This document shows, in pieces, positions 36,557 to 48,691 of a DNA stretch of 64,000 nt. The DNA comes from Schistosoma haematobium (lineage: Eukaryota > Platyhelminthes > Trematoda > Strigeidida > Schistosomatidae), in NCBI RefSeq assembly GCF_000699445.3, contig NC_067195.1, positions 62,595,591 through 62,659,590 on the forward strand, given 5' to 3'. The notes beneath the pieces were generated by a model. It did no database searches, was not told the origin of the DNA, and saw nothing but the letters and a program-made list of their open reading frames with translations. How positions within the stretch are numbered: the stretch's first letter is position 1; each line of letters starts with the position of its first letter. The translations under genes and the position numbers were made by a program.

Positions 36557-37025
36557 TTCACTATTAATTTCACGTGAGTCAATTAAAGCTAGACCACCAT
36601 GGAAAACCCGGAAGCACTAGATGGCCGTTTCGTCCTAGTATGTGAATTTTCAGCAGTGCGCATCCACGTTCCCGCACCCCGCGAGATCCGAACCAAGGAC
36701 CTATCAGTCTCTCGTGTGAGCGCTTAACCAACTAGACCACTGAACCGGTATCCAATGGTGTTAATGTCTAACTTTAACCAATCCACGAAGTTGCGCCACC
36801 GTATACCATTGTCTTCAGTGAGTTGATATCTCACAACAGACCTGGTTGAACTCCACTGGTAACGGCTTCTCACTAGAACTCCAGGAGTGTCTCTTGAAGT
36901 CACTCACTAGTGAGCAGATGATTATTATCAGATGGAGTCCCATACTAGGACGAAATGGCCGTCCAGTGCTTCCAAGTTTTTCATGGTAGTCTAACTTCAG
37001 TTGACTCATGATTTCACTACTAATT
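36557..37025 (-). mobile_element. Family B hammerhead SINE, long fold-back with TSD
   Basis: The element 36570-37012 is flanked by TTCACTATTAATT (36557-36569) and TTCACTACTAATT (37013-37025), one mismatch in 13. The order is minus-oriented tail, hammerhead (CTGAAAA, G8 lost), tRNA head and long internal segment, then a plus-oriented 3' half with GGACGAAATGG. It lies 50 bp from the preceding family B copy but has its own duplication, so it is an independent insertion. Confidence 0.9.
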
Positions 37026-37396
37026 GTCAATAATAATAATAAATTTATCAAAAACCAGTAAACAATGAAAACAAGCTTTTATCTTCTTTATTTTAACTTG
37101 AAACTATTCACCGACATACCTATCTTCAACTGAATTAAATATTTTAAAAAAAGAAAATATCACAAATTAACAAGATACATACTATTTTACCCATGAAATT
37201 TTTAATAAAATTTATGCGTCTACTTAATTTCATTACTAATATTATCATCTACTGACACTTGCCTACTTTAATTAATTTATTACTTTAATCTAAAACAATG
37301 TTACATGCTGCTTTATTTTAATAATTCATATTTAAAGGTGTATAATTGTATCAAATCAATTGGTTTAACATACTCAGGTAATATAATATGAAACCA

Positions 37397-37435
37397 ACAC
37401 CATCACCACCACCACCACCAACAACAACAACAACC
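37397..37435. repeat. (CAC)n(CAA)n tract
   Basis: CACCAC units pass directly into CAACAA units. Confidence 0.9.
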
Positions 37436-37894
37436 AGTCTAAGATTTTAATAATTCAGGTGAAACATTTGACTTGAATGATATACATTTAGTATTGGAAT
37501 AGTGAAATTGTTACATTTATCCCTGATCTGATTATCTAATAAATTTTATTTGTTTACTCATCTTTATTTGTTTTTTTTTAAAAAATTTTTCTTATTTTTA
37601 GAAGTCATAAATAATTGATGTAGAAAAAAAAACAAACAAAAAAGAAAAAAAAACAGGCGAATTCTACTTTAATTTAATTTTAAATTTAATTTACAATTTT
37701 GATTTACCCCTGTGGAGATTGAACAGGAATAATTTGAATAAGAGTAATATAAAATACATAACAATATCATCATCAATACCATGTTCAATAAGTGATGATC
37801 ATATTGAACCTAAACTAATAATAAAGAATTTAGTAATTTCATTTGTTTAATTCTGATTGATTCATTATTATAAATAAGTGAGTTACTTTATTGT

Positions 37895-38196
37895 AAATAA
37901 ATTAATATCAGAAGGGGTTTTGTGGAGATTTTTAGAAATTTCACTGATTGAAATCATGAGTCAATTGAAGTGAGGCCACCATGAAAAACCTGGAAGTACT
38001 GGATGGCTGTTTCATCCTAGTATGAGACTCAGCAGTGCGCATCCACGATCCCGCCTCTCGCAAGATTCGAACCCAGGATTTATCAGTCTGACGCCAGGCG
38101 CTTAACCAACTAGACCACTGAGCCGGCACCCAACGGTGTTCCATGGTGGTCTAGCTTCAGTTGACTCATGATTTCAATAAGTGAAATAAATTAATA
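37895..38196 (-). mobile_element. Family B hammerhead SINE with perfect 13-bp TSD
   Basis: The element 37908-38183 is flanked by AAATAAATTAATA at 37895-37907 and 38184-38196. The left end is ATCAGAAGGGGTTTTGTGG (after the TSD overlap). Minus-oriented hammerhead, B-box (GATTCGAACCCAGG on plus) and A-box (CCACTGAGCCGGC) follow. It then jumps to an inverted short tail (CCATGGTGGTCTAGC). The core reads CTGAGTC on minus, so three core bases are deleted. Confidence 0.92.
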
Positions 38197-38839
38197 ATCA
38201 TAATAATCTCTTTCAGTTAACTAATTACGGGAGATGTCATAAACTTACTTGATAATGAATAGAAATTACATAAATATTGAATATCATGTATTAGTTATTG
38301 AATGAATAATCTATACAGCTTTTCAGAAAGTTAATTCTAGTATTTGTTAATAGCAAGCTTGACACTATGGGTTATCTTAATTATCTAAAGAGTTGTAAGG
38401 ATCCTGTGACATTAAAAGAACTCAACGGCTTTCTTAGTTTTTCTGCCCAGATTGTCATAGGGAATATTAGAATGAATTTTCTGAAAAGCTGTATAGGCAG
38501 ACGAATGCAATTTTTCTATCGTTCTATAGACATATATTTTCCATATAACTATGTATACGAATGTACAAATTAAGTAAATGATTTGGTCGAAAAGAAACTT
38601 TTCTTCACTGAATTCTCTTTTTCTTATTTGATGGTACTATGGGTTGTTTTAATTATCTGAATAAATAATCTTTTCAACGTTTTGGATTTTAGATTTAAAG
38701 TTCATTGAAGTCATTGAATTGATTGATAACTTTTCTATTTGATATTCTTTAAAAATTATTAAAGTGTTAATTTATTTTTAGTTGCTATTTATTATCAACT
38801 ATATTTGTAAATGCATCTTGTGATGGTGAAGAAAATGTG

Positions 38840-38960
38840 TAGCTCAGGTGGATGATTTGGTCGTGAAGTTCTCATTGAAGTTTGTACTGATGATGTTGTT
38901 CAAGAGAACATTATAAGCTCCACGACCAAACTATCTAGCTCAGAGAAAGAAAGTTCATAC
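38840..38960 (+). mobile_element. Penelope-like terminal palindrome with dead hammerhead-like motif
   Basis: AGCTCAGGTGGATGATTTGG, TCGTGAAGTTCTC on the left is inverted on the right as GAGAACATTATAAGCTCC, ACGACCAAACTATCTAGCTC. Between them is CTGATGATGTTGTTC. The related copy at 61981-62034 has GAAAGCTCC where this one has TAAGCTCC, so the GAAA box is lost here. Assignment to a Penelope-like terminal region is by similarity of arrangement and is uncertain. Confidence 0.5.
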
Positions 38961-39427
38961 ACATTGTTCCCTTTATTATCTTAAAGAGAGCAAGAACGAA
39001 AATTGGTGCAGAATAACATGAATTCATTTTATTTCGTTAGGTTCCCATCAACTGCTTACAACCTAAAATATTTGAAAATCAACCTTAATACAGATATTGA
39101 CATATTTATACATGAGAGAGCGATTAAAGATGAATATATGTATCATGATGTAGCGAAGAGTTCAAGAGAAATAAGGTCATAAAAAATTTTGTTTCGGATA
39201 AATAAAGTTTGGGAGGGAAAGTTTCAGAACATTAAAATATTGATTAGCACTCATGAAGTTAACAAACACTAGATGGTTGCGTGATGAACAAATCGAAGGT
39301 AGAATAATGGTAATAAAGAAAGACATAAATTGAAATCAGTCAATTGTGAATTGAAGAAAAACGACAATGATGTAATTAAACTTGAATGATGTAATGAATG
39401 ACGTAATAATTAAAAAGGGGTGTCATG

Positions 39428-39720
39428 TTACCAGGTACATAGATCTGGTTTTAGACGTTTGATCGCTATCGCTCCGGTTAATTTCAATAGATTGGAGTTT
39501 GGCTGCTTATTAATCACCTTTAAAGACTTCAGTGTATCGACGTGATGTCCTGTGTCAAGGAGATGTCTTGAGATGGCACTAGTGGATGCTTTTAATCCAC
39601 TTGACTGTAGACTTTCTGGAATATGTTCTTTGAATCGGATGTAGGCTCTCATTTTTGTTCTACTAATGTAACTGCTTAGGCAAATTTCATAAAACACTTC
39701 TTCAATAATTCCCTATTAAT
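39428..39720 (-). pseudogene. GIY-YIG C-terminus of a Penelope-like retroelement (lineage 2)
   Basis: The minus-strand frame (stop near 39428) contains SYISRTKMRAYIRFKEHIPE, SAISRHLLDTGHHVD and IAIKRLKPDLC. The RxKEH motif after a degraded YIG and the HLLDTGH segment are signatures of the GIY-YIG endonuclease that ends Penelope-like polyproteins. Only about 90 residues remain, and the RT and the rest lie beyond a broken frame. It is most likely a dead 3' end. Confidence 0.75.
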
Positions 39721-42000
39721 TTTATAGATAACAATAACTTTCATCGTGTGTACACTGTTAATTGTTTCATAACCTTTTGGTTTGTATTGGTTTGGTATTC
39801 ATCTATAAAACTTGAATAATAAGGCATTAGTGAGCGGCTATTTAAAAGTGAAAGCTTATTAAAACAATTCACATTTTAGGATAAAACATTCCGAAAGGAG
39901 GGTTTACACTGAGATTATACAAATTAAACCAGTATAAATATACAACTTGTCCGGATTTGGAAATATGTTCATTACACTAAGGCTTTATTATCCGATGTGA
40001 TGTATAAACTTTTTATTTTTTTGAAACTAAGTGATATTTTTTTAACTACTTCCAAATTGTTAGTAGTTGGATTTAGTTTGACGAAATATATTTGCTCTTA
40101 ATTTTTATCAACAGAATAAAATTCAACAAAAACATTATTTACTGATGTAACCAGTGAAGCGAATCGATTGCCAAGAATACATTTCAATAGTGAATTGTTA
40201 TGAGGATAGCATCATTTTGTGCAAACCAGCTAACTATGGATTTGAGATGAATGATGTGTCATCCGTTACTGGAGACCTAGAAGTCAGTGATTTAAACCTC
40301 AGTGACATGGTTGGCATCCGTTTATGAGTAATCTCATGAAGGACCAAACAATTGTTTAGTTATCTGCATTTTTTCGGTGTTTTCCAGCCGACTCCTAGTC
40401 TGTGATAATAAATATGTTCGAACTAGAAATTTCTAACTACAAAATATATTATTCAACATTTAAAGATATATCGACTTCGTTTGGATTATCATTTTCCATG
40501 AACTGGCTTACCTGTTTCCGTTATCCCTCAAAGCATCATCGACTGCAATTATATCAGATTCCATTTGGTTATATCTATGCACACAACCAATAACTTTAAA
40601 AGTACTTTAATACATAAACCTTAGTTTCGGACAAAAGAAATTATCTACCATTACCTGATTCCAACCACAAAATTATGCCCAGAAAATCAAGTCGAAGAGG
40701 AGACTAACTCTTTTGAATCCATTTTAAATAATTTGATCACGTGATTAATTTGGCAAGGTATTTTTTGCATAAAAATAAAGATCAAAATAATTGACAGGGG
40801 ATGATGGAAAAGATGATAAAAAAGAAAGAGTCATAATAATAATAATAGTAAGTGACACAGCAATTTATACTGACATTCCTAACAATAAAAATGAATTATA
40901 TATTAACAAAAGAAGTATATTAACGGGACAAATAGTTTTTAGATATAAAATTTAGCATAAATTTTCTTACTCCTAGAAGTCCCATAGAAAAGTAAATATG
41001 CATTTTCATTGGTTAAAAATCATTATGCAAGTATGTTACAATTTTTAACCATTTTACAATATACATAAAAATCTAACTAAAGTCTAAATATCACCAATAA
41101 TATAAGAATGGCATAAATCAATACTAAATTTGTTTTATAAACTAAAAAAGGAAATTTTTATACACTTAGTTACAGTAACTATAACTTCACTGAAAAATTT
41201 TCCCACTAATATATTTTGACATTAGTATCATACTACTTACTATTTATAAGTACATTAGGTTTAGGTACTCAGTAAGCTAGCACTAAAGGCAAATCATTAT
41301 TACTAGAAAGTAGTAAAAATGTTTTTATGAATACATTTACATGTTATTTTTTACATTAAACTTTCAGTATACTCAAACCTAGAAAGAAAAATTTTATGAA
41401 TCTTACAAAGAAAATAATGGGAATAGTTTTCGAGGATTAGTGATTATTTGTGATATGACACGATTGAAAGAACTAAGTCAAATATAACTTCCCATTGCAA
41501 GTAACTGATTAATTGATGTAAAATATTACTCCGTCAAATTATACTATCCTGATTGTTAATTTGACTGTACAAAAACCATTTGAAAATTAATGTATACATA
41601 GATCACTTTGATGTGTTTTTTTCGAAGTCGAATAAATCCTTAACATCAGCATTCGGTTTTCATTACTCATTTTTAGATTTAGAATTACAGTATCAAATAC
41701 AATCCGGTTAAGCATTTGCAGTCATATTTGTATTAGACATTACAAGTTAAACTATTTTATTTAGTAAATATTATAGTAATTGCAGAAATTTCATGCTTTG
41801 ACTATTTCTGTTATCTATCATAAAGGCCAATCGAATACTGATCATCAATGTCCTCATTTAGATTTTGAGACTGATATTCCATTGTTCATTATTACACTGT
41901 TCGATCCTTTTTCGGTGAAAAGAAATGTTTAGTAGTTACATGATTAAATAAAAAATAATGTATTTGTAATATCCCAATGAGTAGAAAATTGGATTTTTCT

Positions 42001-42420
42001 GACGTTTCGTGGCTTAGTGTAAGTCACTTCTTCAGAGAATAAATAACCAAATTTAATTTGGTTATTATATTATATTATATATTATATTATTTTTTATTTA
42101 TAACAATCAACCCAATGCTCAATTTATTCGAAATTATCAAATCAAACCTTGGTAATGACACTTACATGATTAAAGTATATGGGGGTAGGTTAAGTGTAAG
42201 GACAAATTGTTTTTGAACACATAAAGAGGGTTTCAATTTCCGTATAGCCAAGGCTTCAATAAACCTTAGTATACGTCCTTGAAGGCTTTTGTACAACACA
42301 ACAAATGCTGATTTGACATCAACCTTATGGCCTATCTGAATCAAATGTTTCGCAATGGATGATGATGTCTGTCTATCCTGTGATCTTATTTGACCATTGG
42401 AATTCATCTGATTCTCATTG
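42001..42420 (-). pseudogene. Penelope-like element 3' end: GIY-YIG tail plus terminal hammerhead-like motif (lineage 2)
   Basis: The minus frame 42162-42407 encodes SSIAKHLIQIGHKVDVKSAF, LYKSLQGRILRFIEALAIRK and LKPSLCVQKQFVL, the C-terminal part of the GIY-YIG domain. About 130 bp downstream on the same strand is a hammerhead-like motif (plus 42001-42035) with CTGAAGA, a strong helix II and CGAAACGTC, as in the terminal repeats of Penelope-like elements. An AATAACCAAAT hairpin (42046-42070) lies between them. Confidence 0.78.
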
Positions 42421-42547
42421 CAATATTTAAAAGTGCGAAATATAAAATTGTGAACCCATTAAGTTACATAGAATTACAAGAATTCTAAAGAAAATATATA
42501 ATCACTTTTTATTCATAAAATCTTAACTAGGAAATGAACAAACCTAG

Positions 42548-42895
42548 ATTTTTGGACCTAGGTTTCGTGCTACACGGCATTCGTCAGCAAGGTGTACTTG
42601 TACTCTTAAGAGAGCCGATACTCCTTGACGGATCCGATCCCGTGTCGTCCAGATTCACAGGCAGAGACGCTACCACTGAGCTATCCGGACCGTGACTGGT
42701 ATCCTGTAGGACTGAGATGTATTTATAATTGATTGACTACTGGGTGGTGACCAATGTTATGTATGTCAGGTGAACTAGACTGGTGGTCATATTTCAACTT
42801 GCTCGATAGAATTCAATCTGCACTAAGAATGACCTGACATACATGAAGTTGATCACCACCCAATGACCAACCAATTGTAAACCTAAATTCCTGAT
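42548..42895 (-). mobile_element. Family C hammerhead SINE with tRNA-like head and flanking inverted repeat
   Basis: The minus strand reads GGTCCGGATAGCTCAGTGG (A-box, 42672-42690 on plus), a B-box-like GGATCGGATCC, then TTGCTGACGAA, GCACGAAACCTAGGTCC: a hammerhead core with CTGACGA, GAAA and cleavage triplet GTC. Helix II has three pairs plus an A-C mismatch at the base. On the other side, 42724-42773 (TGGGTGGTGACCAATGTTAT and on) is inverted at about 42838-42890. A single copy was seen in this window. Confidence 0.7.
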
Positions 42896-43379
42896 AAATA
42901 CTGAGAAAATCGATGAATAAACTGTGGAGTAATGTTAACTGATATATGGAGTATATAGTAATTTCATAACATTAAAACAGTGAAATAGTTAACAAAATAT
43001 ATAACTTTATATATTCAATAACTCCCCTTTGTCAGAGCAGATTAAAATGTAGAGAAGAAAAATCATTTTAAAATAAAAATTCCTCAGAAAGAATTAACCT
43101 TAATCACTTAATCTTGATATTTGTTTGATCAATGTGAACAGTTTTCTGAGATTTAGTCTTCAAAATCCTTTTTATCTTTGTAATTACTTTTATTTACTAT
43201 GTCATATATCTCTGTGTTAGAATATACGCTGTTTATGAATAACCATCTGATTGATTGATCTGTATACTTAACCCTCTATTTAATCTTTGAATTGATTGGT
43301 TGGTAAGCCCTATACGATTGCATCCTTTAAATATATTTTGACTGTATAAGTGAGTACAGGTAAAATGTTACTACCTTGT

Positions 43380-43600
43380 TATTCAATGCACCTGTTATCA
43401 CACCATCAATTTGTACTTTTCACGTTTCACTTATTATGTAATCGTTTTCATTGTTATCATTGACTTATAAACTACCTTGATTGGTTTAATCATTTCGTAT
43501 ATGCATATAAATATTACTGTATATTAGAGTAAAGCCTGATGAGGATCTAATCGAAAACAATATTGTTCGCTTATATATGTTGTTCTAAATTGTAATTCCA
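43380..43600 (+). repeat. Penelope-like terminal repeat, copy 1 of 3
   Basis: This block of about 200 bp is shared with 54960-55170 and 58020-58215. It has CACCATCAATTTGTAC at the start, TTGATTGGTT in the middle, and TATTAGAGTAAAGCCTGATG, AGGATCTAATCGAAAACAA at the end. The last part contains CTGATGAG and GAAA in hammerhead order, but helix II is only three pairs and one base is unpaired, so ribozyme status is weak. Confidence 0.5.
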
Positions 43601-43722
43601 TCAAATTGGTTATTATCTGTTATTCTAAATAACATTCATTCATTTGAACCTTTGTTTATTTGAACTAATATAAATATTTCGATCATTTTCTTCATTCTAT
43701 TAGTGAATTGCATTAATTAATA

Positions 43723-44046
43723 ATGAACAGTAGTAAGAAATACATTGGCTTCAATAGAATAACTCAAATAAAAATCATCTATCACTTCATTAAAGAGGAA
43801 CAATGTATTTGTAAAATCTCAGCGAAAGAATTTTTTGATGTAAATCCAACGTTTCGCCTGGCAATCTGGTCCAAGCTTTTTCAAGGAAAATATAATCAAA
43901 CAACAAAATTATCGAATCAATCGAATTCGATACATTCCCCCTTTTTAATGACTCACATTAACTCGGCGCCCAAATATTATGAAACTATTCGTTCAAATTT
44001 AGACGAAAGTTCTTATCTATCACTTCAGTTTACCGAAAATGTATGA
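43723..44046 (+). CDS. Unrecognised 107-codon open frame
   Basis: ATG at 43723 opens a frame of 107 codons (MNSSKKYIGFNRITQIKIIY onward) that is not made of the SINE or Penelope families described here. I recognise no domain, signal peptide or membrane segment. It starts about 120 bp after a Penelope-like terminal repeat in the same orientation. It could be part of a retroelement leader, an unrecognised exon or chance, and no splice evidence favours a gene. Confidence 0.2.
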   Translation: MNSSKKYIGFNRITQIKIIYHFIKEEQCICKISAKEFFDVNPTFRLAIWSKLFQGKYNQTTKLSNQSNSIHSPFLMTHINSAPKYYETIRSNLDESSYLSLQFTENV

Positions 44047-45655
44047 CTGAACTTAAAAGGTTAAGATTTGTTTATATAAACTGATTTACTGCTAAATGGT
44101 TGGAAAAAAGTACTAAAAAATAATACAATTTCAGGAGATATGATCTTTTATTGAGTATTTCAAAAAATAATTATGGTACACTACAGGTCAGTTATGTAAA
44201 GTTAAATATTCGCAATTGAATCAGATTTCATTATCCCATGCAAACAAGATTAATATTATACCAATGGATAAAACAAAACAAAAACGTATCTCTTACATAA
44301 ATAGGTTTAATAGTTGATTACTTCAAAACTTTATGAAAAGTGTCTCCTTTTATTAGCCTAAATATTATAAATCCAAGAAATATCATTAAGAAAAACTTTT
44401 TGAATTTGATATGATAAACAATATTAGACATATTAGAGGCTACGTCAAGGCATCGTAACAAGTGAAGGTTATGCTATATATAATTAAGTGGATTATTCAC
44501 CTACTCAAGGTCATTGACTAGGAAATATCTAAGTAAGTATACACGTCTATTAAATAAGCATGGAGATTAACTAGATTTTAGTCAGGTTTCTTGATCCTGA
44601 AACTTTCCAAGCGCGATCTTCTATCGCTTTCTACACAGTTAGGATAGTCAAGTATTAGTAGTGAGGACAGCAAAGAAATAGAAACGTTCAATTTAACAGA
44701 GCTAACTAACTTCTGGATATTTTTCAGATCATAATAACTAATTTTGAAAGTGCTCTTGAGTTACTAAAGAATGATTGTCTAAAACAAGTGATAACAAAAA
44801 TGTATGGTGGCTGAAATATCTAAAATTAAACACTTAGTTGAAAAATCTCATCAGACTGATAATGTTGAGGAAAAAAGAGAAAAGTTGAGTAAAGGGTGTA
44901 AGGAGGAATAAACACTTTTTTGGAATTAGAAAACTGACGTCATATATATATACATCAATCAGCAATAAATTATTCACAGGTTTATATTACGCAATGCAAT
45001 AAAGACAAAATGAAGATAAAGGAATTTGTAATGAAAAATAAAAAATATGTAGACATGAATTATGAGAATAATGTACAAAACTTTGTATGTAAAGTCAATT
45101 TATTGCTGGTAATAGAATCTTTTTGAACATATAAATTATACTTAGTCATTTTAACGGCGGCTACCTGAATACAACAACATTTGTCGATTATTTTGAATGA
45201 TTTCGGAACTCATAAAACATGTCTTTCACGTACAAATATTAGACTGGATACACTATCCACAGAAACTGTGAACTAAATCCTTATTTTTTGTCCTTCTTAC
45301 GTACAAGCTTTATATTCATAAAAGGACTGGTATGTCAGATTACAGGTATCAGACAACAATAGAATATCTTATTATAATTATCTTTACGAGAGTTAAGACA
45401 AGTCATATTTGAGTTAGTTTCAAGCACAAACTAAGTACTTTTATATATTTAATCCACTGTTCAGAAAATTTGATCAAATGTTTTTGCTTGTTCACAGTGG
45501 AATCTGATTATATAGTTGCAACTTCTGGTATCTTATGCAAAAATTCTGAGAATAACAAGAATGATGACTACCACATTCATTTATTGTCTTAAAAATTCTT
45601 GTTTGTAGTGCGTTGAATAACGAAAACTTAGAGATGAAATATATAAGCATTTTGC

Positions 45656-46010
45656 TCTCTTCTTCTTACATATGGTACCACTTGTGGAGCCATAGGTCTC
45701 CAATCAACTCTATGCTAGGCTCTCCTTTCTAGTTATTGACAAGTGTTATTCGCGGTCTTGATGTCTCAGTTCGGTCCTCGGCACCATGTGTACTTTGGTC
45801 TGACTCTTTTTATTTTGCTCTGGGAATTTCAAGTTGACGCTTGCTTTAAATTCGGTTTAGTGGTTTGTGTAAAATGTGCTGTATCTACTTTCAGAATCTT
45901 TTCTTAATTTCCTGTTTATTTGGGAGCTCCTTTTTTTCTCCTTTAGAATAAGTCATTCCCGATAGTCTCTAACCAATAGAATTGAAGTATCTTGTGTATG
46001 CAGCTGATTA
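45656..46010 (-). mobile_element. RTE-clade 3' end, heavily decayed
   Basis: On plus, TGTGGAGCCATAGGTCTCC, AATCAACTCTATGCTAGGC and, further on, AATAAGTCATTCCCGATAGT parallel the reverse complement of the RTE C-terminal region as seen at 17052-17400. Many indels are present. It is the oldest of the RTE copies here. Confidence 0.65.
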
Positions 46011-46959
46011 GGAACGCCTGTCCATTTTTTATAACAAGGATGATCCATAGAGATGATACATTAAGTAAAAATATAAATTTATTAGACATGCTAGAATTTT
46101 GCAATAGTTGAGTGAAAAACATGTTTCAAACTGTAAATGACTCAAATATCTAAATGTTATTTCAGCTTGTAACTTACAAAAATCAGTGTACTCATTACAG
46201 ATCCTGTTAGTCTTAAGGAAGTATAAAGTTATATGGTTTTAGAGTTAATCAATTAGGCAGTCAAGATTCTTATTGTTACATAATTTTATGTATATGTGTT
46301 GACTATCTTTTTAATAAAGTTCTCTTAATTTCTTGGTAACAAAATTTTATATTGAATTTTTCATGCATATTTTTTAATTCAGCAGATGAGAATGATGAAT
46401 TTAGAGTTTACCTGACTTTATTCATACCTTTGTTTTCCTTGGCTATAACTAAACCAGATCTTTAGTAACATCCTAAATCAAGAGATTTTCATAATCAGTC
46501 GAATTTTTTAAATAATATTTGATGATATTTAAGTGAAACATAACATACTAAAGTTTATAAATTAAGATAGTAACATCTAGTAGTATAATTGATTCAAAAA
46601 TCTAGTTCCTTGTCTCTTTCTTCTTTATTCATTGATTGTATTTCAAATAATGAATGGTGGGAGATCTAAGGACTGTTTTATGTATCTATTAAACTTAAGC
46701 ATTTTCTTAGAGGATGAAGTTTAGGTTTAAATGAAAATCACTGAAATCCTAGACCTATTTGACAATTGAATGAAGGTGCTTATACTTTGATTAGATTAAA
46801 ATTAAAACACGACAAATAGTGCACACACATTTCAGAATGTTCAACGATCAAATTAAACGACTATACCATACGGGAAACATGTCTTACAACTTGATCCTTT
46901 AAACGGAGGAAGAAGAAAAAGGATTTGCAAAACAAAATGAATCAAAAACTGCGGACAAT

Positions 46960-47195
46960 TTCGTGGATTGATTAATGTTAGACACTATCACCATTGGATG
47001 CCTGATCAGTGGTCCAGTTGGTTAAGCATTCGACCGAAGGCCCTGGGTTCGAATCCCGCGAGCGGGATCGTGGAGGAGTGAGGAGTCTCACAATAGGACG
47101 AAATGGCCGTCCAGTGCTTCCATGTTTCCAGAGGTGGTCTAACATCAATCGGCTCATGATCTCAATCAAAAACTTGATAATCTCCACAACCCCTA
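46960..47195 (+). mobile_element. Family B hammerhead SINE, simple plus copy
   Basis: It has a lead-in (TTTCGTGGATTGATTAATG), an A-box (CTGATCAGTGGTCCAGTTGG), a B-box (GGGTTCGAATCCC), a core with GTGAGGAG (C3 to G) and GGACGAAAT, GTCCAGTGC, and a tail to AATCTCCACAACCCC. Confidence 0.85.
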
Positions 47196-47796
47196 CACTA
47201 GTTATTATTAGTTTCCATGTTTATTAAAAAAATGTTTTTTTAATACCCTTGTTTATTTTACCTCATTCTCAACATGTCTAACAGAAGGTTATTATCATTG
47301 TACTTATTATCATCCTGAAAAAAATAAGTAAATCTATTTGCTATTGTACAGCTTTGAAAATGAATTCATCGAAAAGAGAACTCTTAGCTGAACCTATCTT
47401 TCTCATTAATTGTCAGACTGAAAAAATCACATTTGAATGATCGTTAAAAATGTTTCTATGTATAATTTAAACCAATTCGTTGTAAATATGATTCAACAGT
47501 AAATTTAGTTTTGTGCGATTTATATATTACGACAATGTAATGAGAAGACGAAGATTAACTCATTGCGTTAAAGGCACTCTATGAGTTCCTGAAGTATAAC
47601 GCAAAGTTCAGATGTTTTCTTGTATTGATTTTATTTCCTATTTTTATTTTAAATACTTCATGAACAATAAAATTGTACAAGTAATTTAGTTGGTAAATAA
47701 TTATGATTAGCATTAAGGCTGGGTGCTCAAACATTTGAGTTATTTATTTTTAAAATCTGCAAATATTATAATTAACCTTTGGTATTGTATACTTGA

Positions 47797-47990
47797 GTCT
47801 TTCCATTGATGTTTACGACTGAAATTGATCATTCTCTTATTGGCATATGTGCATACTGTGCGTATTGCCTCGATATTGCCTTAATTCACAAGCACTATAA
47901 GTAAATATGGATAGTGGGTAGTAGTGGAATTCGGGACGCGCGTTTCTTCCTATTTGGGACGACTGCCATTATCCATCTTTGATTATAGTG
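47797..47990. mobile_element. Sm-alpha-like (family A) composite, fold-back
   Basis: The plus-oriented 5' segment (GATCATTCTCTTATTGGC, CTCGATATTGCCTTAATTC) is followed immediately by a minus-oriented 3' half (ATGGATAGTGGGTAGTAGTG, GACGCGCGTTTCTTCC). The ribozyme box CTGACGAG is deleted at the junction with the next sequence. The inverted arrangement parallels the family B fold-backs. Confidence 0.75.
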
Positions 47991-48011
47991 AACCTTTCTC
48001 TTTTTTTGGAC

Positions 48012-48691
48012 AGAATAATTACAGGTGAATTTGGAACCTATCTCTTGTTTAAACCTGTTTTTTTTTAATATCACATGCATCGTTATTATTTTTGAATGAA
48101 TTCAATGAGTTTTTTAAACAATATAATTTATTTATACGAATATTCGTCAAGATTAGAACGAATAGTTTGACAGTAATTGAGCGCCGATTTTTTGAATATA
48201 TTTTATGTTTTGACATGTACATCGATGTTTCATTATCAAAAAATTTTTCAACCTTGAACTTGAACTTTATTCATTTATTTATACCTTCATATCAATCTCT
48301 TACACATACATACATACCTGCACACTCACACACATACGATTTGTTACTCAGTTAATTATTTCTATGTAGTTGAATTCTTCACATGATTTGTAGTTAACTG
48401 ACTCATTTTATCCTATTCTACAAAAAATCAACATCCAAATATGATTGGTTTAACACAGTATAATCCTGATTGTTAAAAGCTATATATGTCTTTGATAATT
48501 TTGATTTTGATTATTACCCTGAAGAAGTCCAGACAAGTCAGCTGGACGAAACGTTGGAATTAGTTATATTTCAATCGCTGAGAATATTTCAAATATAATT
48601 TTCACATATAATGATTTCTCTATACTTGGCGCTCAATTACTGTCAAACTATTCGTTCTAATCTTGACGAATATTCGTATAGAATAATTACA
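48012..48691 (+). mobile_element. 656-bp Penelope-like terminal unit with 12-bp flanking repeats and a 53-bp inverted repeat
   Basis: AGAATAATTACA occurs at 48012-48023 and 48680-48691 and looks like a target-site duplication. Inside, 48133-48185 and 48628-48680 are perfect reverse complements over 53 bp (TATACGAATATTCGTCAAG onward), enclosing a 442-bp loop that holds a hammerhead-like motif at 48519-48556. An 87-codon frame (48092-48355) in the first half has no recognised homology. Assignment to a Penelope-like terminal repeat rests on the ribozyme-like motif and layout. Confidence 0.65.
48519..48556 (+). ncRNA. Hammerhead-like motif, Penelope type
   Basis: CTGAAGAA is followed by GTCCAG, a nine-base loop, CTGGAC (six perfect helix II pairs), GAAA and CGTTGG. 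It matches the hammerhead order C-U-G-A-N-G-A, helix II, GAAA, but one extra A stands between the CUGANGA box and helix II. Self-cleavage is not certain. Confidence 0.5.

Noticed and set aside
38367..38573. 68-codon plus frame starting MGYLNYLKSC
   Set aside because: No homology, splice support or conserved motif could be seen.
42660..42700. Possible functional tRNA gene (GGATAGCTCAGTGGTAGCG on minus)
   Set aside because: It has an A-box, but the acceptor and anticodon arms do not form a full cloverleaf and it runs straight into a hammerhead motif, so it is the head of a SINE.
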